Shown here piece after piece: positions 55,177-64,000 of a stretch of 64,000 nt of DNA. Made by a program: the position numbers and the translations under genes. Within the stretch, counting starts at the first letter, position 1. Every line of letters begins with the position of its first letter. The stretch lies in assembly GCF_905171765.1 (NCBI RefSeq), contig NC_053392.1, positions 103,342,220 to 103,406,219 on the forward strand, given 5' to 3'. The stretch is from Bufo bufo. Taxonomy: Eukaryota > Chordata > Amphibia > Anura > Bufonidae. The notes under the pieces were generated by a model. That model had not been told where the DNA came from and ran no database searches. It saw only the letters and a list, made by a program, of their open reading frames with translations.

Positions 55177-55867
55177 TCTTCCAGAAAGGCTAAGCGCCAG
55201 CCATCAGATCCCTAAAGGCAGCAAAATCCACTAAGTTCTACGGCAGGGACTGTACCACCTGTAATAGGAGGCCAGGTTGGAGTTAACCTTCTGCTTATGG
55301 CTATCCAAACACTGACTGTTCTCACAAAAGTCATTAACAAAGAGACTCTCTTGAGTATCTTCCACTGCGTGTGGTGGAGTTTTGCTGCCTCCTCTTAGGA
55401 AAAAAGAAGACACCCCACTAAGAGGGGTCAGTGAAGACAGATGATGCAAGTGAAAGGCTTTTCTGGGGCAACAAGGAGGAAGAGCAGTAAGAAAGCTGTG
55501 ACGATGGCTCAATGACACTGTGTCAGACTCAGAGGTGACCTCAACATCACCCTGCTGTGACTGACAGGAGGACTGATCCATCCAGTTCACAATCTAATCC
55601 TCTTTGTTCTTATTTATAATTTGGTGCCTATTGGAAGCCAGGGAGAACTGTGGCTTACTATTTCTACTACTGAATGGGCGGGGCTGCTACTCATGCTACT
55701 ACCCGCATTCTGACTCACAGATGATGAGGCCTAGGTATTTAGTTTTTCTCTCTTTTTAGCAATGAAAAGTCACAGGTTTGGTACACAGATTCTTAATTGT
55801 TAGTAGCAAAATTGGAAGTGGTTTTTCGGTAATTTAAAGACAGAGGCACAATTAAATGTCCCCCCTT
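55177..55867 (-). other. hAT no. 2 5' part, one unassigned frame
   Basis: A 119-codon minus frame (55590-55231) is open and Ser/Pro/His-rich. Its position upstream of the transposase pieces suggests a decayed N-terminal region, but no BED finger cysteines or histidines are found. Confidence 0.35.
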
Positions 55868-56560
55868 CTATAGACACATTACACACTGGTATTGACAATT
55901 TACTTTGGTACTAAGGCAGTTTTCGAAGTGAAATGTGTTTGAACTACACGGCACATAGCAATAATATAATGCGTTCACAAATGTGTATAACAATGCAATT
56001 GTAGTAGTAAATGTGTTTGAATGACACAGTATATTGCAGTAATAGAATGTGTTGACTAACTTGGTATAAGGAGGCAGTTTTGCAGTAAAATGTATTTGAA
56101 CTACATGGTACATTTTAGTATTAGAATGCATTCACTAACACAAGTATAGCAGTGCAATTTATGCAGTAAAATGTGTTTAAACTGCACAGTATATTGTAAT
56201 AATAGACTGATCACCAATTCAGTTATAGCAGTGTGATTTTTGCAGTAAAATGCTCCTGAACTGAATGGTATCTTGCAGTAAGGCCGAATGCACACGAGTT
56301 TATTACTGTAGTGCAGAGGCGGCATGAAGCGCACGGCGTCATAGCAACCAATGACGCCAAGCGCTCCTGCTGTCAGCAGGATGCCAGACCGGGATACCAC
56401 GGACTGCTCCTGTCTGTGTTCGTTGTCTTACAGCAATATACCACATGCTCAATGACACAGGTTTAAAAAGGGTGTTATTGTAGTATTGCTATTGCTGTAA
56501 CTACCCGTTATCTTGTAGTAATATACAGCACGTTCAGTAACAACAGTGTAATGCAATGAA
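55868..56560. repeat. Degenerate tandem repeat, about 95-bp units, in hAT no. 2
   Basis: Units share GCAGTAAAATGTGTTTGAAC, a CAGTATATTGCAGTAATAGA block and a GTATAGCAGTGCAAT-like block. About five to six units are present, the last ones separated by an insert (56281-56430) that may be a PIF-like MITE fragment. This mirrors the array position in hAT no. 1. Confidence 0.75.
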
Positions 56561-57280
56561 ATGCCCAATTTCAAATGTTACATTGAAACTGGTTTTTAGA
56601 AAAATAAAATGTGCAATTGCTAAGCATTTGCATCAGAATTATACTCTTGTGATCCAAACAATAAATCTCAACTGTATGAACTGTAAATTTACAAAACATA
56701 GCTGGCTGGCTGTTCATACAGAAAATTTTGATTTTCTTGCAGGATTTTGTAATGCAGAACTAGTTGCTCGCAAGTTGCATGAAACAACAGTGACCAGTCC
56801 CTCACTCTCTCTATATGCTTTCCCTGATCAAACCATAAATTATACCTAATTATATCTCCCTATACTCTCCTTATATTGTCCATATAGTGTTCCTATCAAA
56901 CTAGATTAGTTACTTGTGTCTCTAATAGCTTTTTGTCAGACACTACCACAAGACATACTTTCAGGTCACTAGTTAAACACAGAATGTTTTTTTTTCCTTC
57001 AGAGCAGAAGGACCTGCCTGCGTACTGCCCCCTGATTGGCTGATCAGGCTGTCTGTCAGCCTCTGGCAGGCAAGCCCTGACTCCCACTTCATGCCAGTGT
57101 CATGTGATCCTCCATGTTTTTCCTCCCTCCTGGTTTTCCCCACCAGTTAAATGGCTCTGGGTGGCGTTTTCACGCGATTCATCCAAAATAAATCGTGAAA
57201 ACTTTGAATTTTTTGGTGGACAAATTTTTGTGAAATTCGTAGTAAATCTGATTAGTTTAGCTTTGATTCACTTATCTCTA
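56561..57280. other. hAT no. 2 5' terminal region, non-coding
   Basis: No gene is recognised. The last 110 bases carry the subterminal AATCGTGAAAACTTTGAA and TGTGAAATTCGTAGTAA sequences before the terminus. Confidence 0.5.
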
Positions 57281-57288
57281 GTTGGGAT

Positions 57289-59164
57289 GATCATTCCAGA
57301 GATCAGAAACTACCTCTACAGTTCCCCAAGTTTGCTTTTTGAAGTTTGTGGATCATAACTATTAAGCATAGATGCCTCCCAGTGCTGTACATATTGCAAC
57401 CATCAATGTACTGCTTGAACTGCCGATCTTGTGCCTCAAAGATAATTGTGTGTAGTCCTGTTAACCAGAGTATCCATATCCATTAGTGCACCATAGTGAA
57501 GTAGCCGCAGCACCACATCCTTGTTTTATTGTCTTGCCAGGTTCATAGTTTGAAGATTTCAATGTTTGAACAGCTATATTGACAGATGATTAGTTGAGTT
57601 TAGGAGAATTGTAATGTATCGGATCGGCCATTCTCCAGTCTTCATGTTTTAAGATGTCAAAAACATTAGTAGGGATCTTAGTGTGCGGCTGATTGGAGCT
57701 GAAGGGGTGAAGCCATCTACCAATAGCCTGGGCTTTGCTTAAAGATTGCTAGAGACCCGATCATCTCCAACCCCCTCGGTACTGACCCTGTAAACTAAGC
57801 CAGCCCATAAATGGGCCCATAAATTCAGCCATAATGGGTCAGATTTATGTGTCCCCAGTGTAATCCTTTTGACTGTGAGAGCACTTCAGTATAAATTCCA
57901 GATAATAATGCAGTATGAAATGGCTCACAAATAGGGCACTGCATTACCATTCAAAATACACAGTACTGCAGAGAATTGCAAAGCAATCAGGAAGTAAAAC
58001 ATAAAATAAATCTACACTACAGATGGGGCTGCCTCTTGAAAGCAATTTCTTAAAGTACTGCAATATGTAGAAAATGCAAGAATGCCTCGGCATTAAATAT
58101 TCAAAGATGATATTACTGGGAGCGGCAGAGGCATAACTCTCCTGTATTGTTGCTTTTTCTGCCACCTTTTCCCTATTTGTGATTTGTAGTCATTGATTGC
58201 AGAGATAATTGACACCGTTCAAAGCATCAATTCTGTCACCTCTCTGATTGAAGGGCAAACTCTCAGCCCCCAGCAATCTTGAGTGCTCCGGACGGGTAAT
58301 TGTAGGTTAAAACGCAACGGTTCAGCTGACCTGCCCAGAGATGCCTCCTAGGTATGAGAAATATCCAGTTTTATTTCCACCCTGTAATATTTTAATATTT
58401 TTTAGATGTTCCTAAAAATGTCTTTTGTACTCAGAGTGTGACTATATTCACAGTGTCATCGAATAATATATGTATTATATATATATTATATATAGGGTTT
58501 CTCAGGAACGTAATTGAGAGACCCTGTCGTTCCTGCGTTGTAGACCTTTATTTTGGCTGGTGGGAATATGCTATATGGGTGAAAATGACATCGTTTTCTG
58601 ATGTGCAGTAGCTTCCGCCATCTCATAGTATGAAATAAGTGGAATAGTAGGTAAGATATGCATTATCTAGTTTTGATATTCTAAGCTGTTGTGAAACCAC
58701 AACTCCCAGTATGCACAGTTGCTCAGCTGTTCACGAAACTGTCATACAGGTGAATGGAGCATTCGAGGAGTTGTAGTTTCAGGTGGTTGCGGACCCCTGG
58801 GATGTGTTACTAAAATACCAGATTTTTTATTAAAATTGTATCTACTCATATTATGATGTCTGTTCTCCATCTGCTCTCCCCATTGAAATGTATGGAAAAC
58901 CTAAAAGGAAGAATTTTTACTGATAGTTACAATATGGACTTAAATGTTTGTCTCTGTTTTTGTGTCGGAGTACCTTCCCTTTGCGCACTAAGGCCTTATT
59001 CACACAGTCAGTGTTTGGTGAACTGATTTCCATCAGTGATTGTGAGTCGGCTCTATGAATGGAGACTCCTAGAACATGTGTGATCAGCTCAGTGATGTTA
59101 CCATGGAGGACAGAGAAATAAGGAAAAGAACAAACAGCAGGTGGAGCTATACAGATGCATTTTA
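57289..59164. other. No gene recognised
   Basis: About 1.9 kb between elements. A TATATA microsatellite lies at 58468-58495. TAAGGCCTTATTCACACAG at 58990 resembles a PIF-like MITE left end with no partner. The 58190-58330 stretch is non-repetitive (see findings). Confidence 0.4.
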
Positions 59165-60428
59165 TTAACACCTTCAGCCACTGTGACGTACCAGTATGTA
59201 TGGTAATCTAGGTAATGTATGGAGCGGGCTGCTGAAGTGAGTACGCTCCATACACAGCGGTTGCCAGCTGTATAATACAGGAGGCATCTGGCTGCAATGA
59301 TGGAGAACGGCCATCACGCCGAACCACATCACTTAACCTCTCAGATGCCATGATCAACACCGATCATCTGTCAGGTAAGGCAGAGTGATATGGCTCCCTC
59401 TGCCTTCTGATCAGAGCCCCATCAGTGAATGGTAAGGTGCAGGGCTTTGATCAGTTACCATGACAATCTGGGGCCTGCTGAGGCTTCCCAGGCCTGTAAT
59501 GGTAAACTTCCTGTTAAGCTTTGCACTAGGCACAGCTCAGCGGGGATCATGTCAAAATTCTATTCACCCTAAAAGAATCTCTATTAGGGTTAATGGGACA
59601 AAGGATCAAAAGATGCAAGGTTCTAGCTCCCTAAGGGAGTTAAAAGTTATCATTATAATCGTTAAAAAAAAATTAAAAAATAAAAAAAATAAAAGTTTAA
59701 ATCATCCCCTTTTCCCAATTTTACATATAAAAATATATAAACAAAATATATATATATATATCAGGTATTGCCACATTCGAAAATGTCTGAATTATTAAAA
59801 TATTTAAAAATTTCCTGTGCAGTGAACGCTGTAACAGAAAAAAAACCGTATGATTCATCCTTTCTTAGTCACCTTTTCCCACCTAAAAATTGAATAACAG
59901 TGATGAAAAAGTCATATGTACCACAAAAATAGTGCCACTAAAAACTACAGTTTGTCCCCCAAAAAACAAGCCCTCACTTAGCTCTGTGAATGGAAATATA
60001 AAAAAAGTTATGGCTGTCAGAACATGGAGATGCAAAGAAAATATAGATTTTTTTCAAAGTATAAAAATATTTTTTTAAAGTAGTAAAACAAAAAAAATTG
60101 AAAAGTTTGGTATTGCCGCATTCATATTGCGCTGCAGAATGAGGATGTCATGTCATTTTTAGCGCACAGTAATCACAGTGATGTCAAAACCCCAAAAACT
60201 TGGTGGAATTGTGTTTTATTTTTTTTCAGTTTACACCACAAAGAATTTGTTTCCCATTTTCCATTAACAGACATGGTAAATTAAATAGTGCCCTTAAAAA
60301 AATGCAACTTATCCAGCAAAAATAAGGCCCTTATATGGTTATATGTACAGACAATGTAAAAAAGATATGGCTATTGGAATGTGGGGAGGAAAAAATGAAA
60401 ATGCAAAACCAAAAATGGCCCTGGTTAA
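59165..60428. repeat. TTAA-flanked repeat, copy 3 (inverted, diverged)
   Basis: TTAA at 59165-59168 and 60425-60428. Its right end, AAAAATGGCCCTGGTTAA, is the inverse of the left end of copies 1 and 2 (TTAACC...GGCCATTTTT). Interior AAAAAGTCATATGTACC, AGTGCCACTAAAAACTACAG and TTTGGTATTGCCGCATTCAT are the complement-style blocks of the same superfamily. No ORF is credible. Confidence 0.6.
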
Positions 60429-61399
60429 ATAACTCAGTGTTTGCAGGGCCGGCGCCACCCATAAGCAGAGTAGGCCACCGCGTAGACCGCACTCTGCCTG
60501 GCGCTCTGGAGTCCGAATCCCGACTAGCCGCCGCCCGCGCCACGCCCCCTACTTGTGATCCATCTCTGACATCATCTCCTGTGGCTGCTTGACTCCTTCT
60601 GTTCTGCCGGATCATGGATGCGCTGCGATCCTGCGCGCCTGCGCCGGTGTTTTACCGCTTTCTATACCCCGACAAAAGTCTATACCCGGAAGTGATGTAG
60701 CTGCACCGGAAGTCACGCAGACGCATTGGAATCAGCTGGAGGAGGGGGTGTGCGCGCTGCGCAAGCACATTCTGCTAAAGTATGTTAATCTGGCAGAACG
60801 CCCCTGCATTTTCCCAGCCCTCCATTTCTTTACCATCCATCTCTTTCTTTACCATCCATTTCTTTCTTTACTATCAATGGCGGCATAGAGCTAGTTTTAG
60901 CAAATGCCAAGCGCAGCGAGGCCGAGCCCGATGCGTGGCGAGCGAAGCAAGCCCGCGAGGGTACAAATTAAAGTAGATTACGGGCTTGCGGCTTTCTGCC
61001 AGATTACTATACTTTATCCGAATGCGCTTGCGCAGCACGCGCACACCCCCTCCTCCAGCTGATTCCAACGCGTCCACGTGACTTCCGATGCAGCTACATC
61101 ACTTCCGGGTATAGACTTTTCAAACAAAACAATAGCTGATCTTAGGGAGACCAGCTACAGAAAACACTGTGGAGCCTCATTTAAGAGTCTCGACACAGCA
61201 ATCCAAAGTGCAAAGCTCCCTGGGAAACAGTGATATGCAAAATAACCGTGGAGCCCCAGTTATGGGTCTTCAACACAGTGAAAGCCAGATATCCCTCAAC
61301 GGAAGGAAAACCGAGCAAAGGGGTGTCCCCATTACAGAGATCACCAAATCCACCATATTAAGTGGCCCCTATGTCAAGATCCCGCTCTTTTACAAGCTT

Positions 61400-61666
61400 T
61401 AAGGGTCCATTCACATGTCCGTAAGTGTTTTGCGGATCCGCACATCACAGACACTATAATAGAAAATGCCTTTTCTGGTCCACAATTGCGGACAAGAATA
61501 GGACATGTTCTATTTTTTCCAGGAACGAAATTGCAGATCCCAAAAAAACGGATGTGGATCCAGGAAATGTGGATTTGCATCCGTTCCAGCCCCATTGAAA
61601 GTGAATGGGTCCGCAAATTGCGGAACGAATGCGGACCCAAATTACGGACATGTGAATGGACCCAAA
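61400..61666. repeat. PIF/Harbinger-like MITE no. 5
   Basis: Element 61403-61663 starts GGGTCCATTCACATGTCCGT and ends ACGGACATGTGAATGGACCC. The left flank is TAA and the right AAA. The intact partner arm of the host palindrome shows the empty site (AGCTTTAAGGATG, complement of about 61985-61997), consistent with one TAA at the target. Confidence 0.93.
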
Positions 61667-61701
61667 GGATGTGACGGGGAAAACCTAAGCCAGTTATCCA
61701 T

Positions 61702-61743
61702 CCACAGACAGCTGTTTCGGGGTGTTGCCCCTCATCAGTGTGG
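61702..61743 (-). ncRNA. Hammerhead ribozyme, type I, complete consensus
   Basis: On the minus strand: stem I CCACA/TGTGG (6 bp with the flanking T-A pair); core CTGATGA (61738-61732); stem II GGGG/CCCC with a CAACA loop, giving the favoured G-C pair next to the core; GAAA (61718-61715); minimal stem III AC/GT with an AGCT loop; and the cleavage triplet GTC with its C at 61707. Every conserved core base is present and there is no extra A. The short stem III resembles that of the schistosome hammerhead. Small stem III may limit single-unit activity or favour action as a dimer. I consider it a strong self-cleavage candidate. Confidence 0.82.
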
Positions 61744-61909
61744 AGTAGGATTCTGGCTAACCGGGAGCAATGCCTTGCACTTTGGATTGCTGTGTCGAGA
61801 CTCTTAAATGAGGCTCCACAGTGTTTTCTGTAGCTGGTCTCCCTAAGATCAGCCATTGTTTTGTTTGAGTAGTCTCCAAGGCATTGCTCCCGGTTAGCCA
61901 GAATCCTAC

Positions 61910-61953
61910 TCCACACTGATGAGGGGCAACACCCTGAAACAGCTGTCTGTGGA
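61910..61953 (+). ncRNA. Hammerhead ribozyme, second copy with G-U pair at stem II base
   Basis: Inverted partner of the motif at 61702. TCCACA (61910-61915), CTGATGA (61916-61922), GGGG, CAACA loop, CCCT, GAAAC (61936-61940), AGCT, GTC (61945-61947) and TGTGGA. It differs only by C to T at 61935, which turns the stem II pair adjacent to the core into G-U and should weaken cleavage. Confidence 0.75.
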
Positions 61954-62633
61954 TGGATAACTGGCTTAGGTTTTCCCCGTCTCATCCTTAAAGCTTGTAA
62001 AAGAGCGGGATCTTGACATAGGGGCCACTTAATATGGTGGATTTGGCAATCTCTGTAATGGGGACACCCCTTTGCTCGGTTTTCCTTCCTTTGAGGGATA
62101 TCTGGCTTTCACTGTGTTGAAGACCCATAACTGGGGCTCCACGGTTATTTTGCATATCGGGGTATAGACTTTTGTCCGGGTATAGAAAAGTGGCAGAACA
62201 CCGGCATGAGTTTCTTCAGTCACTTCAGCGCGAGACCGGAGGTCACGGGTCTCGCGGGATCTGGCGCCGATACACATGATCTTATGCAACGTCATAGCCG
62301 GGACGTCATAACAGGAAGTGACGTGACGACTCATGGTATTGAAGTATTACGGGGTAGGGAAATATCACTGGACACCGGCGGCAAGTACAGACTAGACTAC
62401 AGGATCATCAGCGTCAGCGAGCGACACAAGTACGTACGTGGGTTGGGGGGTTTTGGCGGCAATTTCAAATTACATAATGGAGCCTGGCTGGAGGGCAGTG
62501 TGATTGTGCACTGTCTGTGGGGGCAGTATTACTTAGTGGAGCACTGGGGGGCAAATTACATAATGGAGGGCAGGTAAAGGGGCGGGTAAAGGGGAGTGGT
62601 CAATGGGCGGAGTCAACCAGCCCTGAGTGGTTG

Positions 62634-63152
62634 TACTAAATGTTTTATTTTATGCAATTGCAAAAGTATTCAGCCTTTAACCTTTCGTGTACTGCTCTGC
62701 TGCTCTGTCAGTCGGCAGCCACTGTTGAGAAATGATCGGGTGCTTTGCGCTTTGTGAATACCCGTCTAAGCCCTTAGACTCATCTATCCAGAGTGGCCAG
62801 CTCAAAATCTGACTATGGGAGCCTTCTTAGTGCGTGCATACATTATGGAGCACATTTATTAAGACCGGCGTTTTAGACGTTGGTTTTAATAAAGACCCAT
62901 CAGTGGCGGTGGATCACCAAACATATGAAGAGGCCTGTGCCTTTTTGACCTATCCAGCGCCGCTTCTAAATGTAGGACAGCTTTGAGCTGTCTTACATTT
63001 AGATCTTTAGATCTTTTTCTACGCCTATGGTAAATGAGATGGGCTTGCCGGCCGGTCCCCTTCAACGACCCAACCGCGCCCACTTTTTTTAGACCTGGCG
63101 TGAGCAGGGAGCTCACCGTTGCGCCTCAATCTATGCCTGAAATATTGCTAAT
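62634..63152. other. No gene; small inverted-repeat debris
   Basis: ATTTATTAAGACCGGCGTTTTAGACG at 62850 and AGACCTGGCGTGAGC near 63090 suggest a decayed MITE. AAATGTAGGACAGCTTTGAG and its complement form a hairpin at 62970-63000. Confidence 0.4.
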
Positions 63153-63560
63153 TTAGACTACTTTCACATCTGCAGTTTTCCTTTCCGGTATTGATGTCCG
63201 TCATAGGATCTCAACACCGGAGGAAAATGCTTCAGTTTTGTCCCCATCCATTGTCAATGGGGACAATACTGAACTGAACAGGACAGAGTACACCAGAATG
63301 CATTCTGTTCCTTTTGGTTACGTTCCCATCACAGACAGAAAAACGCTGCAAGCAAGATGGATCCAGCATAACACGTAATGTAAGTCAATGGCGCCCACTG
63401 ACCTACAATGGTTTTAGTGCCTGATCCGTCTTGGCCATTTTAGAGATAATACAACCGGATCCATTCAGAACGGATACAGCCAGTTGTATTATCATAACGG
63501 AAGCGTTTTTGCTGTTCCCTGCCGGATAAGGCAAAAACGCAAAATGTGAAAGTAGCCTTA
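63153..63560. repeat. PIF/Harbinger-like MITE no. 6
   Basis: Element 63156-63557 starts GACTACTTTCACATCTGC and ends ATGTGAAAGTAGCC, with TTA at both flanks (63153-63155 and 63558-63560). The interior carries inverted CCGG and GGATCC-type arms around TCAATGG repeats. Confidence 0.9.
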
Positions 63561-64000
63561 GGTGTATTTCAGCTTGCTAAATGATCCCCAATGTGTATAT
63601 TTTATATTTGATATGCTGTTGTTTGTATTGGTGCTGTATAATCACTTATGAATGTTGTATGGGCCTTATAATTTTATACTAATGTTACCTGCACTTGGAA
63701 CTTTGAGGAAACGTATTTTTAACTTTGTTGGAATTTGATATAGCAGAGTGCATAACCAAAGAAGAGATATGATTGCAGTAAACAACAGCACAGTTCACAC
63801 TGGCTGCCATATACTTCTGATTGATAATTTAGCCTTAATAGAATGCAAGGATGACCCGGAGCGTATTCAAGATATGCATACAAGTCATAATATTAATATA
63901 CAGAGCAAAATGCTATAAAAGGTATGCTAATTTCAGATGTTGAAAGGTCTTAGCATAATAAGATGCTAGCTCATACATATTAATAAGCCCTTGTACTTAC
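63561..64000. other. No recognised feature
   Basis: AT-rich sequence up to the window edge; no gene, RNA or repeat terminus seen. Confidence 0.4.

Larger units (their letters stand above)
47878..57288 (-). mobile_element. hAT transposon no. 2, 9.4 kb composite with perfect 8-bp duplication
   Basis: The repeat GTTGGGAT (47878-47885 and 57281-57288) brackets 9,395 bp. The termini are TAGAGATGGACAAACTT and, inward from the right, TAGAGATAAGTGAATC. Transposase pieces on the minus strand (48820-54430) confirm hAT. Insertions inside: a CR1 3' end (48256), a TTAA repeat (49500-52598) with its own MITE, a truncated MITE and hAT terminus (52599-53022), a hAT MITE (53247-53958) with a PIF-like MITE inside, and a solo LTR (54479-55171). 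The core left after subtracting these is about 4.5 kb. Confidence 0.88.
61107..62173. mobile_element. Palindromic hammerhead-bearing retroelement, 14-bp target duplication
   Basis: The repeat GGGTATAGACTTTT (61107-61120 and 62160-62173) is perfect and brackets 1,039 bp. The insert has the block order A-B-C-A'-C'-B' (primes are reverse complements): A 61121-61214, B 61215-61402, C 61664-61776, A' 61777-61867, C' 61868-61988, B' 61989-62159. C and C' each hold a hammerhead, facing outward in opposite directions. A PIF-like MITE splits B from C. There is no ORF. The long duplication implies target-primed or similar insertion; PLE enzymes are the likely source, given the hammerheads and the known tendency of PLEs to form inverted structures. 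Confidence 0.8.
60436..62633. mobile_element. Non-autonomous hAT hosting a palindromic hammerhead element
   Basis: Outer element 60444-62625 starts CAGGGCCGGCGCCACCC and ends GTCAACCAGCCCTG. Flanks AGTGTTTG and AGTGGTTG match at 7 of 8. It contains GC-rich sequence, an inverted repeat (60668-60800 against 60990-61115, sharing TATACCCGGAAGTGATGTAG) and the hammerhead foldback 61121-62159. No transposase is seen. Confidence 0.75.

Noticed and set aside
1..64000. tRNA or SINE A/B boxes
   Set aside because: GGTTCGA-like strings (for example in the hAT no. 1 ends and the MITE at 43300) occur without a cloverleaf or A box.

Overview
The window looks like anuran (frog or toad) nuclear DNA. It is AT-rich, has no operon-like gene packing, and I recognise no host protein-coding gene, tRNA or rRNA. 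Almost everything interpretable is transposable-element sequence of types expected in amphibians: a CR1/L2-group LINE, an L1-type LINE, a Penelope-like element (PLE), hAT elements with BED-finger transposases, a Tc1-like element, and MITEs ending in TTAA or duplicating TWA. I read this as intergenic or deep intronic DNA. The species call is inference from repeat style.

Layout. 1-8.2 kb holds MITE ends, a LINE fragment, a decayed unidentified coding remnant (2992-3475) and a TTAA-flanked repeat (3601-5520). 8.2-14.3 kb holds a 477-bp hammerhead-led retroelement with a perfect 26-bp target duplication, a foldback, and a 1.5-kb non-autonomous hAT carrying a GC-rich promoter-like block and a TGTGTGTCCGTCCC minisatellite. 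14.27-20.62 kb is a 6.3-kb hAT with a perfect 8-bp duplication; a solo LTR lies inside it, and a hammerhead element inside the LTR. 20.6-24.7 kb holds a TA-flanked palindrome-rich MITE and an L1 remnant split by an L2-like fragment. 24.7-29.4 kb is a near full-length CR1 LINE whose two ORFs are both open.

30-38 kb holds MITEs and a 4.9-kb PLE with target duplication, reverse-transcriptase and GIY-YIG remnants, a hammerhead-like motif and two nested MITEs. 38.66-40.17 kb is a Tc1-like element with decayed transposase. 40.6-46.7 kb holds PIF/Harbinger-like MITEs, small hATs, a tandem duplication and TTAA foldbacks. 47.88-57.29 kb is one 9.4-kb hAT with a perfect 8-bp duplication that contains at least six later insertions. 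59-62.6 kb holds a third TTAA repeat and a non-autonomous hAT that contains a 1-kb palindromic element with two opposed hammerhead motifs. One of these matches the hammerhead consensus at every core position and has all three stems.

The most notable signal is the recurrence of hammerhead-ribozyme-like cores (seven in 64 kb), four of them inside elements bounded by direct repeats of 9-26 bp. The only convincingly open genes are CR1 ORF1 and ORF2 on the minus strand. Element boundaries rest mainly on target-site duplications and terminal repeats read directly from the sequence. Family names come from recalled knowledge and were not checked by a search.
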